64,000 nucleotides of DNA from an uncultured Alphaproteobacteria bacterium (GCA_900696495.1 CAADGI010000023.1:186001-250000), one strand, 5' to 3'; shown: positions 52,490-62,357, counted from the first letter of the stretch. Translations and numbers: made by a program. Notes: generated from the letters alone by a model not told the origin.

Positions 52490-52557
52490 TTATCCACAGA
52501 AGCCGGATTTTTTCACCGTAACTCCCGAAGAATATTCGGCTTTGTTAATGTGAATAA
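52490..52557. promoter_or_regulatory. Two DnaA-box-like motifs upstream of the coiled-coil gene
   Basis: TTATCCACA (52490-52498) and TGTGAATAA (52549-52557), the complement of TTATTCACA, lie in the 188-base spacer before the coiled-coil gene. Both fit the TTATNCACA consensus and face each other. This is non-coding DNA, unlike the ruvX pair. Confidence 0.35.
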
Positions 52558-52670
52558 CTTTTCGCTTTTTCTTGAACGCGCGCGCGCGCCGTGGCCTATT
52601 CAGGATGTCTCAAAATAATGCGTTCCAACCCGCGCCTGTGCCGCTTCACAGGAAGAAGGAGCTTTTATCT

Positions 52671-55600
52671 ATGTCTGAACTTTCCGCCCTCAAAAAATCT
52701 CCCCAGGTCCAGTCCGAAGATCAGACGGTCGATCTGAAAACGGATCTGCGCGCGGAACGTACGAAAGATTTGCGGAAAAAAGCCTCCGGCATCGGCGGCC
52801 TGAAAATCACCTCGGTTTCGGCGGCGCCACAGGTCCAATCCCAGCCTCAAGTTCAGACCCAGGCTCAGCCCGCGGCGGTAAAACCGAAAGCGGAAGAAAA
52901 AGAGACGTTCGATCTGGATGAAGAATCCGTTCTGGTCCTCAGCCCGGCCTCGCGCGCGCCGACAGCGCGCATCGGCGTTATCATCAAGGCCGTCTATATC
53001 GCGGCGGGCGTGCTGACGGCGGCGTGGATTGTTTACTCTCTGGGCTTCATCGCCGTCAGCGGCGCTGCCAGCCCGAACGAGCTCGGTGGCATGCTCGCCG
53101 GTATGCTGGCGCCTCCCGCGATGCTCTGGCTGCTGCTCTCCGTCCTGCACCGCCGCGCCGACGTTCACCAATATTCGCAAGCCTTGCGCGCTGAACTGCA
53201 ATCGTTGTTGTTTCCGTCCGAAGAAACCGGCCGCCTGATCAATAAGGACATCGAGCGCCTTTGCGCGCAGGCCGCCGAAATTTCCTCGGCGTCGAAAACC
53301 GTTCTGAAATCGCTCCAGCGTGCCCGTCAGGGTCTGCGCGTCGAGATGCGCGATTTCTCCGGGGTTTCGAAGAAAGCCGAATTCCACATCGACCGCCTCG
53401 CTGAATCCCTGAAGGAAAAAGCGGCGAAACTGGGTGCCCTGACCGATGAAATCGAACAGCGCACGGCGCGTATCGATGAGAAGGCGAAAGCGGGTGCCGA
53501 GGCCTGGGATCAGGCGACGCTCAATATTCTCGAGCGCGCGGGCGAAATGGAATCCTCGCTCGGCAAGGGCGCGGATAAAATCCTCGGCGCCGCCGATAAA
53601 GCGGGCGAGCGCACGAAGGATATCGAATCCAGCCTCAACAAGAGTTACGAGGGTCTCAATGACATCGTCGACCGCGTCGCCGAACGCCTCAAGGGCCTCG
53701 GCACGCAGTTTGAAGGCCACACCGAGAACCTGACCAAGGTTGTCGGCAATGTCGGTTCCGAAACCGAGCGCCTTGCCGTCATGATGACGTCCGGCGTTGA
53801 AAATCTCGAAGCCGTCACCGACCGCACCATCGACGCCATGAACCGCTCGACCGAAACCATCGGCCAGCACAAGGAAGCGCTCGATCTCGGCGCGCAATCC
53901 ATCGCCGAGCAGGCGGAGAAAATCGTCGGTTCGATCGATGTCAGCATCAGGAAACTGGATGACGCCGTCGAGGGCGTGGTTCAGAAAACCGGGGATCTCT
54001 CGGTCCGCCTTGATGAAAAAACCGTCGCGCTCCACGATGTTATCAAAGGCATCACCAAAGAAGCCGACGGCATCGAGCAGGCGGGCGAACACGCCGCCAA
54101 CAAGCTCGGCGAAGCCTTGTCCGTCGCCGTTTCGGGCGCGGAATCCATCAACGCGGCCGTCCGCCGCGCGATGGAAACGGTCGAAAAAACCAGTGCGAAC
54201 GCCAAGGAACAGGCCGAAAGCCTCATGGAAGAGACGCGTGAGAAAGTCACCGAGCTCAACAAGGCGGGCGAAGACAATCTTGAAAACATCAAGAGCATGG
54301 TCGAAATGCTCGAGAAACGCCGCGGCAGCATCGCCGAGGTTACAGAGTCGACGCATCTTAATGTCACGAAACTGGCAGCAACGATCGAGGAGCAGAGCGA
54401 GAAGCTCAACCTTTCCGCCATCAGCCTGTCCGAACGCGTGGAGCAGGTGCGTGAAACCCTCGAAGCGCCCGTCAAGGAACTCCAGACCGCTGTGCGTCAG
54501 GCCGACGAGCGCCATGAGGCGATTGAAACCATCCTCACGCGCCGCGTCGCCGAACTGAACGACGCGAGCGAGAAAGCCTCGGCCAGCGCCGAGAATATCC
54601 GCACCATCCTGCGCGTCCAGGCGCAGGAAATCTCGACCCTGTCAGGTCAAGTTGCGGGTCATGCGCGCACGATCAATGAACAGATGACGCTGCAAAAAGA
54701 TGCGCTCTCCGGCCAGGTTTCGGAATGCATGCAAAGCGTTGAGGAGATCGCCAAATCCCTGGGCGTTCAGGCCAAAAACCTGCACGAGGTTTCAGGCCAG
54801 TCGAAAGAGGATGTTTCCACGCTGCGCGACGAGATTTCCACGCGCTGCCAAGAAATTTCCGAATTCACGACGAAAGCGTTTACGCAACTCGTCGAGATCG
54901 ATGAATCGCTTAACGACAAAATCCTGCTGCTCCGCCAGCAGGCCGACACCGCGGCGGATTCCATCCTCAAGGTCTGCGAAAGCCTCGTCGAAACCGCGCA
55001 GGACATGGAGCCAGTGTGCGAGAAGGCGCTGCAGGGTGCGGAATCAGTCAATACACGCTTCGAGGCGCTGAAGGCCGGGTTCGACGTCACCGCCACCAGC
55101 AACCTTTCCAAGCTCCAGCAGATCGGCAACGTCTTCGACGAACGCCTGCAATCGCTCAAATCAGGCTCCGACGATGCCTCGCGCCTCCTGCGCGCATCGA
55201 GCGAAGACCTCCGCGAGCGCGTCGCCGACATCGAGAACGCCTCGAACTCCGCCAGCGACAAGATGCGCGAAATTGCGCAATCCATCGAGGGCCAGTCTTC
55301 GGACATCCACCTTCTCACCGACCAGGCCCTGCTCAAGGTCGAGGCGATCCAGAAAGCCATCAACGAGCAGTTCCAGGAATTCTCGGCCTCCGTCGGGCAG
55401 GCCGTGGCGCAGCTCAAGGAGGCGGGCGATGAATTCGTCGCGAATTCCCGCGCCGTGCACGGCGAGGCCGAAAAAGCCCGCGAAAGCTTTGAACTTGCCG
55501 GCGAACAGGTTCGAGAGGAAACACGCGCCCTTGCCGAACAGGCCGAAGACGTCACAACCCGCGCCGAAACCATGGCGGGCCGCGTCCGCAGGGAAGCGGA

Positions 55601-56450
55601 AGAACTGCTGGAGCGGGCAACCGACAGCCTCTCCGAACTCAGGAAAGCAGGCGACACGTTCGCCATCCGCGCGCACGAAGTCGGCGAGCAGATGAAAGCC
55701 TCGCAGCAGACGACGGAAAGCTACAGCCGCGACCTCAAGGCGCAGGCGACTGCCGTGGCCGATCTCACATCCCGTTCCGCGCAGGAACTCGGCCAGGTCG
55801 TTTCCGGCCTCACCTCGAAAATGGACGATGTCGGCAAATCGGCGACCAACGTCATCAAGCAGGTCGAGAAAGCCGGCGACCGTCTCTCGACGGAATCCGA
55901 GCGCCTCGTGCATGTCTCGAGCGCCGCGCTCGAAGCCGCGAAAGACGCCGCCGTCACCTTTGGCCGCCAGTCGGAATCGCTGTTCAAGGCGTCGCAGGAT
56001 GCCGCGCAGTTCGTCCTCGACATCGAGAGATCGACCACGAAATCCCAGCGCGATGCCTTCCTTACCTCGGCGAAATTCATCGTCGAGAGCCTGTATTCGC
56101 TCTCGGTCGATGTCTCGCGCCTCATGGACGGCGACATCTCCGAGAAGAACTGGAAGGCGTTCCAGAAGGGCGACGTTTCCGCCTTCACGCGCCGCCTTGT
56201 CGCCCTCGGCGACGAATGGCCGGTCGACAGGGCCCGCGAGAAATTCGGCAAGGATTCCGAGTTCCGCACTTTCGTCCAGCGCTACCTGCGCCAGTTCGAG
56301 GAAATGTTCGACCAGGCCGTCGATACGGACCACGGGGCGCTGCTCAGCACCACCATCGGCTCCAGCGAAGTGGCAAGGCTGTACCAGTTCCTCTGCCAGG
56401 TCGCAGGCCGCGATTCCCGCCTCGGCCGGGAAACCCAGAAGGCAGCGTAA
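52671..56450 (+). CDS. Giant two-TM coiled-coil protein (TipN-like architecture)
   Basis: A 1259-residue protein. Residues 1-100 are a Gln/Pro-rich cytosolic segment, two membrane helices follow (about 101-130 and 138-160), then about 950 residues of coiled coil with repeated Ala/Glu/Lys heptads, and a folded C-terminal domain of about 130 residues (FLTSAKFIVESLYSLSVDVSRL; WPVDRAREKFGKDSEFRTFVQRYLRQFEEMFD). AAGGAG lies upstream of the ATG at 52671; earlier in-frame ATGs at 52572 and 52605 are less likely. The layout recalls the Caulobacter polarity factor TipN, but identity is not proven. Confidence 0.85.
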   Translation: MSELSALKKSPQVQSEDQTVDLKTDLRAERTKDLRKKASGIGGLKITSVSAAPQVQSQPQVQTQAQPAAVKPKAEEKETFDLDEESVLVLSPASRAPTARIGVIIKAVYIAAGVLTAAWIVYSLGFIAVSGAASPNELGGMLAGMLAPPAMLWLLLSVLHRRADVHQYSQALRAELQSLLFPSEETGRLINKDIERLCAQAAEISSASKTVLKSLQRARQGLRVEMRDFSGVSKKAEFHIDRLAESLKEKAAKLGALTDEIEQRTARIDEKAKAGAEAWDQATLNILERAGEMESSLGKGADKILGAADKAGERTKDIESSLNKSYEGLNDIVDRVAERLKGLGTQFEGHTENLTKVVGNVGSETERLAVMMTSGVENLEAVTDRTIDAMNRSTETIGQHKEALDLGAQSIAEQAEKIVGSIDVSIRKLDDAVEGVVQKTGDLSVRLDEKTVALHDVIKGITKEADGIEQAGEHAANKLGEALSVAVSGAESINAAVRRAMETVEKTSANAKEQAESLMEETREKVTELNKAGEDNLENIKSMVEMLEKRRGSIAEVTESTHLNVTKLAATIEEQSEKLNLSAISLSERVEQVRETLEAPVKELQTAVRQADERHEAIETILTRRVAELNDASEKASASAENIRTILRVQAQEISTLSGQVAGHARTINEQMTLQKDALSGQVSECMQSVEEIAKSLGVQAKNLHEVSGQSKEDVSTLRDEISTRCQEISEFTTKAFTQLVEIDESLNDKILLLRQQADTAADSILKVCESLVETAQDMEPVCEKALQGAESVNTRFEALKAGFDVTATSNLSKLQQIGNVFDERLQSLKSGSDDASRLLRASSEDLRERVADIENASNSASDKMREIAQSIEGQSSDIHLLTDQALLKVEAIQKAINEQFQEFSASVGQAVAQLKEAGDEFVANSRAVHGEAEKARESFELAGEQVREETRALAEQAEDVTTRAETMAGRVRREAEELLERATDSLSELRKAGDTFAIRAHEVGEQMKASQQTTESYSRDLKAQATAVADLTSRSAQELGQVVSGLTSKMDDVGKSATNVIKQVEKAGDRLSTESERLVHVSSAALEAAKDAAVTFGRQSESLFKASQDAAQFVLDIERSTTKSQRDAFLTSAKFIVESLYSLSVDVSRLMDGDISEKNWKAFQKGDVSAFTRRLVALGDEWPVDRAREKFGKDSEFRTFVQRYLRQFEEMFDQAVDTDHGALLSTTIGSSEVARLYQFLCQVAGRDSRLGRETQKAA

Positions 56451-56453
56451 ATA

Positions 56454-56603
56454 TCCTCTCCCTTCAGGGAGAGGGAGGGCCCCGCGCCGGAGGCGTGGGA
56501 GGGTGAGGGAATGTTCCGGTCTACGGTAATCCCTCACCAAGATTTTCTAAGCCTCACTTCGTTCGGTTAAGAAAATCTATCCTCTCCCTGAAGGGAGAGG
56601 AAG
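56454..56603. repeat. Double family A palindromic repeat
   Basis: One unit (56454-56510: TCCTCTCCCTTCAGGGAGAGGGAGGGCC to GGGTGAGGGA) and a second, reversed unit (56530-56603: TCCCTCACC to TCCTCTCCCTGAAGGGAGAGGA) stand end to end. The second includes an unusual TTTTCTTAACCGAACG-type hairpin. Both lie between the coiled-coil gene and the HAD gene. Confidence 0.88.
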
Positions 56604-56674
56604 AAATGGGATTGATTCTAAAGGCAAAAACCATAATAATGACCCCAGTTTAGCGTCTACTTCTTAGGGCTTTC

Positions 56675-57616
56675 ATGAGCGCCATTATCAAAACCAAATT
56701 CTGCCAAGGTATTTCCGACATATCCGACAGCTATATGGGCTTCATTATCGACCAGTGGGGCGTGCTCCATGACGGCGAGCGCCCTTATCCCGGCGTGCTG
56801 GATTGCCTGAAAGAGCTTAAAAATCGCAACAAGCACATTATTATCCTTTCGAATTCGGGCAAACGCTCCGAACAGAACATGGAACGCCTGAAGAAAATCG
56901 GCATCGGGCCCAGCCTGTATGACGAACTGATCACCTCCGGCGAACTGGCCTGGCAGGGCATGAAAAATCAGGATGACGGCTTCTTCAAAGGCCTCGGCAA
57001 GAAGGTTTACATCATCAGCCGCGGCGGCGACCGCTCCATCGTCGACGGTCTCGACCTCGAAGTCGTCGACGACATTAAAAAAGCAACCTTCCTTGTCATC
57101 AGCGGCGCCGACTCGCCGGAAACGACCCTCGAGGATTACGAGCCGGTCCTGAAAGAGGCCGCCCGCAAGCAGATCAAGGCGCTGTGCGCGAACCCCGACA
57201 GTTTAGGGGTCATGGGCAACCAGAACATCATGGGTCCCGGCACGCTCGCGCGCCGCTATCAGGATTTCGGCGGCGTCGTGCACTACATGGGCAAACCGCA
57301 CCAGCCGATCTTCCAGCATTGCATCCGCCTGCTGCAGGCCAAGGAAATCTATCCCGGCCAGACGATCGTCATCGGCGATACGATGGCACACGACATTCTC
57401 GGCGGCAATCTCGTGAATATCGACACATGCCTGGTGAAATGCGGCCTGCACGCGCCGACATTCGTCAACGCCGCGACGCCCGGGCAGGTGAACAGGGCGC
57501 TGACGCTCCTCGTCAACCAGTACAACAGCGTCCGTCCAAAATATCTGGTCGAAACCTTGAAATGGGGACGCGCGCTTCCCGACCGCAAGCACAAGAAACG
57601 CGCAGTAAAGAAGTAA
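56675..57616 (+). CDS. HAD-superfamily class IIA hydrolase (TIGR01459 type)
   Basis: A 313-residue HAD protein. Motif I is FIIDQWGVLHDG: the nucleophilic Asp is present, while the usual second Asp of DxD is Trp, which is typical of this subfamily. Motif II is IILSNSGKR, and motif III/IV is GKPHQPIF and VIGDTMAHDILGG. Members are predicted phosphatases of unknown substrate in alphaproteobacteria. The C-terminus is basic (RKHKKRAVKK). Confidence 0.92.
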   Translation: MSAIIKTKFCQGISDISDSYMGFIIDQWGVLHDGERPYPGVLDCLKELKNRNKHIIILSNSGKRSEQNMERLKKIGIGPSLYDELITSGELAWQGMKNQDDGFFKGLGKKVYIISRGGDRSIVDGLDLEVVDDIKKATFLVISGADSPETTLEDYEPVLKEAARKQIKALCANPDSLGVMGNQNIMGPGTLARRYQDFGGVVHYMGKPHQPIFQHCIRLLQAKEIYPGQTIVIGDTMAHDILGGNLVNIDTCLVKCGLHAPTFVNAATPGQVNRALTLLVNQYNSVRPKYLVETLKWGRALPDRKHKKRAVKK

Positions 57617-57627
57617 TCATCACTGTT

Positions 57628-57736
57628 GTCATCCCCGAGGCCACGCGAAGCGTGGCTTAACATCGGGGATCCACAATGTGCGGCGCGAATGCGCCGCTCT
57701 CTATTTATGCCAGACCCCCGCCTTCGCGGGGGTGAC
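57628..57736. repeat. Palindromic repeat, family D
   Basis: GTCATCCCCGAGG with a CCACGCGAAGCGTGG hairpin and CATCGGGGATCC at the left, and AGACCCCCGCCTTCGCGGGGGTGAC at the right. It stands between two convergent genes. Confidence 0.88.
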
Positions 57737-57745
57737 AAGGAGGGG

Positions 57746-58738
57746 TTATTTCTTTTTGCCGCCGTCCGTATCGCGCGGCAGGAACAGCCGCATCGCTTCG
57801 CGGATCGTCGGGATATTGCGCTCGCAGACCTCGTCGCCGAGTGCAATCAACTCTTTGGCGCGCTCGAATTCCAGCAGCCCGATATGACCGATCAGCGGCT
57901 TGATGTGAATATCCGGCGGGTCGGCGGCGAGACGCGAACGCGTCATGCGGTCCTGCATGATTCCGAGCGATGAAATCATGACGCCGAACAGGCTCGGGCT
58001 GTTATGCTCGCGCCGGAACAGGCGGCGCGTCAGGCTCGAATTGATTTTCTGCTGCTCTTCCGGCGGCACGTCCTGGTCGCTGAACGGGTCGAAACCGGCG
58101 ACAGTCTGGAATTTCTGGCCGGGCTTGGCGGCCTTACCGATGATATCCGCGTGCAGGTCAACGCCGATCGTCATGCGCGCGCCGAGCGCCTGGCACGCCG
58201 CGACAGGAACCGGGTTCACGAGCGCGCCATCCACCAGCAGACGCCCGTTTCTTTCAACCGGCGGAAACACGCCGGGCAGGGCGAACGACGCCGTCATCGC
58301 CTTCATGAGCTCGCCGCGCCGGATCCAGACTTCGTGACCCGTCTTGAGGTCGGCCGCCACCGTCACGAACGGGATCGGCAAATCTTCCATCATCGTATCT
58401 TTAAAATGCTCGAGCAGAAGATTGTTCAGGCGCGATCCACCGATCATCCCCGCGCTGCGCACGCGGATGTCCAGGTAAGACAAAATTTTGAGGCGGTTGA
58501 GCGACAGGGCCCAGTCTTCGAGCACCTGCAGCTTGCCGACCAGGTAGGCGGCACCGACGACAGAGCCGATGGATGTCCCGGCAAGAATGGCCGGCTTGAT
58601 GCCGTGGCGGTCGAGGCATTTCAGAACCCCGATATGGGCGAAACCGCGGGCCATGCCGCCGCCAAGGGCCAGGCCAATACCCGGATTCGGTGCCGTTCCC
58701 AGCTCCAGAACCCCTTTTTCACCACCACCGTTAACCAC
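57746..58738 (-). CDS. rssA: Patatin-like phospholipase (RssA-type)
   Basis: A 330-residue serine lipase-like protein. The oxyanion loop is LALGGGMARGFAHIGVL, the nucleophile is in GTSIGSVVGA and the catalytic aspartate is in LLVDGALVNPVPV. The start is GTG (58738) with AGG upstream; it begins with a Gly-rich segment. The C-terminal 100 or so residues are a variable tail. It is divergent from the MsbA-like exporter, which makes a role in membrane lipid turnover plausible. Confidence 0.93.
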   Translation of the reverse strand: MVNGGGEKGVLELGTAPNPGIGLALGGGMARGFAHIGVLKCLDRHGIKPAILAGTSIGSVVGAAYLVGKLQVLEDWALSLNRLKILSYLDIRVRSAGMIGGSRLNNLLLEHFKDTMMEDLPIPFVTVAADLKTGHEVWIRRGELMKAMTASFALPGVFPPVERNGRLLVDGALVNPVPVAACQALGARMTIGVDLHADIIGKAAKPGQKFQTVAGFDPFSDQDVPPEEQQKINSSLTRRLFRREHNSPSLFGVMISSLGIMQDRMTRSRLAADPPDIHIKPLIGHIGLLEFERAKELIALGDEVCERNIPTIREAMRLFLPRDTDGGKKK

Positions 58739-58793
58739 TGATTATCCTGTTGAAACTTGCAGATTTCCCTATACTCAGTATAACACAGGAACG

Positions 58794-60569
58794 ATGCCCA
58801 GAGATATGACTATAGCTGCTGCAGCGCCAAAGAATTCCAGCTTTAACCTTATGAAAAGGTTACTAAAAACTTATATGAGCCCTTATATGGGTTCATGGGG
58901 GGCCGGGCTGTTTTTCATGCTGCTGGAGGCCCTGATGACGGCCGCTTTGGCGCAGCTTATGCAACCCTTGATGGACAGAGTCCTGGGGGGTAAGGAAACC
59001 GGCCTGATCGTGCCGTTCGGCTTCGTTATCCTGGCCGTTTTCACCATCCGCGGCCTGTCGAGCTATATGCACAGCATCATCATGAACAAGGTCGGCCAGC
59101 GCATCGTCGGCGATCTCCAGAAAGACCTGTTTTCGCATTTCATGAGCCTCGACCTCGCGTTTTTCCACGCCAACCCGAGCGGCCAGCTGATTTCGCGCGT
59201 GGTCAACGATGTCAGCATCATGCGCATGGCGGTCTCGGAAACCACCGCCGCGTTCGGCAAAAGTCTCCTGACGCTGTTCTTCCTGATTATCGTCATGATC
59301 GTTCAGGACTGGAAACTCTCGCTCGTCGCGCTCGCGATTTTTCCGTTCGCGACTTTGTTCGTCGCCAATATCGGCCGCAAAATCCGCAAGGTTTCAAAAA
59401 GCATCCAGGGCGAAACCGCCGTGCTCTCCGACCGGCTCTCGCAGATATTCCAGGGCATCCGGCAGGTCAAGGCCTACGGCGCCGAAGCGCATGAAGGCGC
59501 GCGGGCAGGCGGCGCCATCGACAAGGTGCGCAACCTGATGATCAAGTCGGTGCGCATCGGCAACCTCGCGACGCCGGTGAACGAAGTGCTGATCGGCTCG
59601 GTCATCTGCGGCCTCGTGATTTACGGCGGCTACCGCATCGCCGACAGCACCATGAGCCTCGGCCAGCTTGTCGCGTTCCTGACCGCGTTCACGCTCGCTT
59701 ATGAGCCGATGAAGAAACTGGCACGCCTCAACAACTCGATCCAGATGGGCATCGGCGCCGCCGACCGCGTCTTCGAAATGATGGACATGAAACCGACGAT
59801 CGTTGAAAAACCGGGCGCGGGGGATCTCGGCGCGGCCAGCGCGGAAATAAAATTCGACAATGTTTCGTTCCTCTATGACCAGAAAGAACACCGCGCGCTC
59901 GACGGTATTTCATTCACGGCCCGCCCGGGAAAGGTGACGGCGCTTGTCGGCCCTTCCGGTGGCGGCAAAAGCACGATCATCAATCTCATCCCGCGTTTCT
60001 ACGATCCGCAGTCAGGCACCGTTTCCATCAATAATAACGATCTGCGCGATATAACCATTAAATCCCTGCGCAAGCACATCGCGCTTGTCTCGCAGGACAT
60101 CACGATTTTCGACGACACGGTCGAAGCCAACATCGCCTATGGCGCGCCGGAAGCAAGCGAAGATGACGTGCGCCGCGCCGCCAGAGCCGCCGCCGCCGAT
60201 GGATTTATCAGCGAACTTGAATACGGTTATAAAACCCGCCTCGGCGAGGACGGCGTCATGCTTTCCGGCGGCCAGAGACAGCGCATCGCCATCGCCCGAG
60301 CGATCCTCCGCAACGCGCCGGTCCTGCTGCTGGACGAGGCCACATCCGCGCTCGACAATGAATCGGAAAAAGCCGTGCAGGCCGCGCTGCAGGAACTGGA
60401 AAAAGGCCGCACCACCATTGTCATCGCGCACCGCCTCTCGACCGTCCAGACCGCCGACCAGATCATCGTCCTCGACAAGGGCAAGATCATCGAGCAGGGC
60501 CGTCATGACGAACTCATGAAAAATAACGGCCTTTACGCCCGCATGTACAAAACCGGCCTCAGAGAATAA
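58794..60569 (+). CDS. ABC exporter, MsbA-like (lipid A/lipid flippase type)
   Basis: A 591-residue half-transporter. The membrane domain (about 15-320) has six helices, followed by the ATPase domain with Walker A LVGPSGGGKSTI, the signature MLSGGQRQRIAIARA, Walker B VLLLDEATSALD and the switch histidine in VIAHRLSTV. It resembles MsbA-like exporters that flip lipid A or other lipids, but multidrug relatives are similar. The ATG at 58794 follows CAGGAACG; an ATG at 58806 is an alternative. It heads an operon with the next three genes. Confidence 0.92.
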   Translation: MPRDMTIAAAAPKNSSFNLMKRLLKTYMSPYMGSWGAGLFFMLLEALMTAALAQLMQPLMDRVLGGKETGLIVPFGFVILAVFTIRGLSSYMHSIIMNKVGQRIVGDLQKDLFSHFMSLDLAFFHANPSGQLISRVVNDVSIMRMAVSETTAAFGKSLLTLFFLIIVMIVQDWKLSLVALAIFPFATLFVANIGRKIRKVSKSIQGETAVLSDRLSQIFQGIRQVKAYGAEAHEGARAGGAIDKVRNLMIKSVRIGNLATPVNEVLIGSVICGLVIYGGYRIADSTMSLGQLVAFLTAFTLAYEPMKKLARLNNSIQMGIGAADRVFEMMDMKPTIVEKPGAGDLGAASAEIKFDNVSFLYDQKEHRALDGISFTARPGKVTALVGPSGGGKSTIINLIPRFYDPQSGTVSINNNDLRDITIKSLRKHIALVSQDITIFDDTVEANIAYGAPEASEDDVRRAARAAAADGFISELEYGYKTRLGEDGVMLSGGQRQRIAIARAILRNAPVLLLDEATSALDNESEKAVQAALQELEKGRTTIVIAHRLSTVQTADQIIVLDKGKIIEQGRHDELMKNNGLYARMYKTGLRE

Positions 60570-60577
60570 GCACGCGA

Positions 60578-61381
60578 ATGACCCGGAAAAGAATGATCAA
60601 TTTTCTAATCATCGCGCTTCTCGTTTATCTCGGCTCGCTCGCTTATCTTTATTTCAATCAACGCAACATGATTTATTTTCCTGACACTTCGCGGCCCGCG
60701 ACAGTGAACGGCGTGCAGGACGCAAAAGTTACAACGACGGATAATCTGACATTGTGGGGCTGGTTTCTGCCGTCGCAGGGCGATAAGCCCATTGTCGTTT
60801 TCTTTCACGGCAACGCGGGCAATTATTCCCACCGGATCGGTAAAGCCTTCGCCATTCATGAAGAAGGATACGGCGTCGTTCTTGCCGAATATCGCGGTTA
60901 CGGCGGCAACCCCGGCAGACCAGACAAGGAAGGTCTCCTGAAGGACGGCCGTGTCTGGATGGAATTCGCGCTGGCCCAGAATCGCCCGGTCGTTATTTAC
61001 GGGGAATCGATCGGCTCGGCCATTGCCACCGCTATGGCCGCCGAAAACGACTCGGCGGGGCTGATACTCGAAGCGCCCTTCGACTCATTGGCGGCTGTTG
61101 CCCAGTCAATATACCGGATCGTGCCCGTGGGCCTGCTGCTCAAGGATAAATATGACAGCGCCACGCTTATAAAAGACGTCAAAGCGCCAAAGCTTTTTAT
61201 CCACGGCGAGAAAGACCGCACTGTACCCATCGGTTTCGGCCGGGCGCTTTTTGACGCGGCCGGAGAACCCAAAAGCTTCATTTCAATAGATTCGGCGGGA
61301 CATAACGACCTCTACGACCATGGGGCGGCATTGCATGTTTTGAAGTTTTTGAGCACAATAGAGGGCGATAAAAAGGATTAA
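60578..61381 (+). CDS. Membrane-anchored alpha/beta hydrolase
   Basis: A 267-residue hydrolase with one N-terminal membrane helix (about 7-25). The catalytic triad is the serine in IYGESIGSAIA, the aspartate in GEKDRTVP and the histidine in SAGHNDLYD. The oxyanion region is FFHGNAGNYSHR. The type is BEM46/ABHD-like, with an unknown substrate. It starts eight bases after the MsbA-like gene, so cotranscription is likely. Confidence 0.92.
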   Translation: MTRKRMINFLIIALLVYLGSLAYLYFNQRNMIYFPDTSRPATVNGVQDAKVTTTDNLTLWGWFLPSQGDKPIVVFFHGNAGNYSHRIGKAFAIHEEGYGVVLAEYRGYGGNPGRPDKEGLLKDGRVWMEFALAQNRPVVIYGESIGSAIATAMAAENDSAGLILEAPFDSLAAVAQSIYRIVPVGLLLKDKYDSATLIKDVKAPKLFIHGEKDRTVPIGFGRALFDAAGEPKSFISIDSAGHNDLYDHGAALHVLKFLSTIEGDKKD

Positions 61382-61383
61382 CC

Positions 61384-61848
61384 ATGCCCAGCCATGCCGC
61401 CATGAACGACAAGTTTCTCACCGCTTCGCCCGGTGACAACGTCGAGGACACGCTCAAGGCGATGAAAAAGGCCAAGGCCGACATCGTGCCGGTCGTCGAC
61501 GACAAGGGCGCGGTGATGGGAGTTTTCACCATCGACCTGGTTCTTGAGAATTTGCTGCCGGTTTCAGTCGCTATGAGCGATGGCGTCCAGCTCGATATCC
61601 AGATTGGCGCCGCGCCCGGCATCGCCAAGCGCCTGAAAAAAATTCTGCCCCTGAGCGTCGGCGATTTGATGAACCGGAAATTCGATGCTGTGTATCCTGA
61701 AACCCCGCTCTGGGAGACCGTCAACCAGATCGTCATGAGCAACAGGCCGGTTATCGTGGTTGAGCCGAAATCGGGCAAGGCGCTCGGCATCATCGACAGC
61801 GCATCGGCCCTTGAGGAACTCAACAGGATGAAGGATTCAGACAGATGA
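61384..61848 (+). CDS. CBS-domain pair protein
   Basis: A 154-residue soluble protein with two CBS motifs (about 8-60, NDKFLTASPGDNVEDTL..DIVPVVDDKG, and about 95-145, MNRKFDAVYPETPLWETVNQIV..RPVIVVEPKSG). CBS pairs bind adenosyl ligands such as AMP or SAM. The first CBS is interrupted by a short loop (near 70-85). It follows the hydrolase by two bases and overlaps the DUF192 gene as ATGA. Confidence 0.88.
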   Translation: MPSHAAMNDKFLTASPGDNVEDTLKAMKKAKADIVPVVDDKGAVMGVFTIDLVLENLLPVSVAMSDGVQLDIQIGAAPGIAKRLKKILPLSVGDLMNRKFDAVYPETPLWETVNQIVMSNRPVIVVEPKSGKALGIIDSASALEELNRMKDSDR

Positions 61849-62351
61849 GAAATTTTTTACGCGCATTCATGATTATGGCGGCTGTCGCCGCGCTTTCCCC
61901 GGCGTCCGCTTTCGCCAACGATGCCAAAAGCGAGGCGGTCGAAGTCCAGTATCTGCCGCGCGATGTCATCACCATCGAAACTAGGGCCGGACAGGATTAT
62001 ATATTCGAAGTCGAAATGGCGACCGAAAGCGCCGATCAGGCCCGCGGCCTGATGTACCGCTCCAGCCTGAATAACGATTCCGGCATGCTGTTTTTATTCG
62101 GCGGCGAAAGCCAGCGGACCTTCTGGATGAAGAACACGCTCATCCCTCTGGATATGATCTTTATCGCCAGGGACGGGACCATCAATCACATCCATCATAA
62201 CGCCAAACCCCAGGACGAAACCCGCATCACATCCGACACCGAAGCCATGGCTGTGCTCGAGATCAATGGCGGCCTGGCGGGCACGCTGAACATTAATGAA
62301 GGCGACAAGGTGCTCCACCCGGCCTTTCGTAATGTCCTTGCCCCGGAATAA
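61845..62351 (+). CDS. Exported DUF192 family protein
   Basis: A 168-residue protein with a signal peptide (MRNFLRAFMIMAAVAAL..., cleavage near AFAND at 25). The DUF192 core is visible: FEVEMATESADQARGLMYRSSL, GMLFLFGGESQRTFWMKNTLIPLDMIFIARDG and VLEINGGLAGTLNINEGD. The function is unknown; the fold is a small beta barrel. Its start overlaps the CBS gene stop, closing a four-gene operon. Confidence 0.92.
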   Translation: MRNFLRAFMIMAAVAALSPASAFANDAKSEAVEVQYLPRDVITIETRAGQDYIFEVEMATESADQARGLMYRSSLNNDSGMLFLFGGESQRTFWMKNTLIPLDMIFIARDGTINHIHHNAKPQDETRITSDTEAMAVLEINGGLAGTLNINEGDKVLHPAFRNVLAPE

Positions 62352-62357
62352 TTAATT

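Noticed and set aside
52665-54515. 616-residue reading frame on the minus strand
   Set aside because: It lies fully antisense to the coiled-coil gene, whose heptad pattern and ribosome site are clear. Long antisense frames are expected in GC-rich, repetitive coding DNA.
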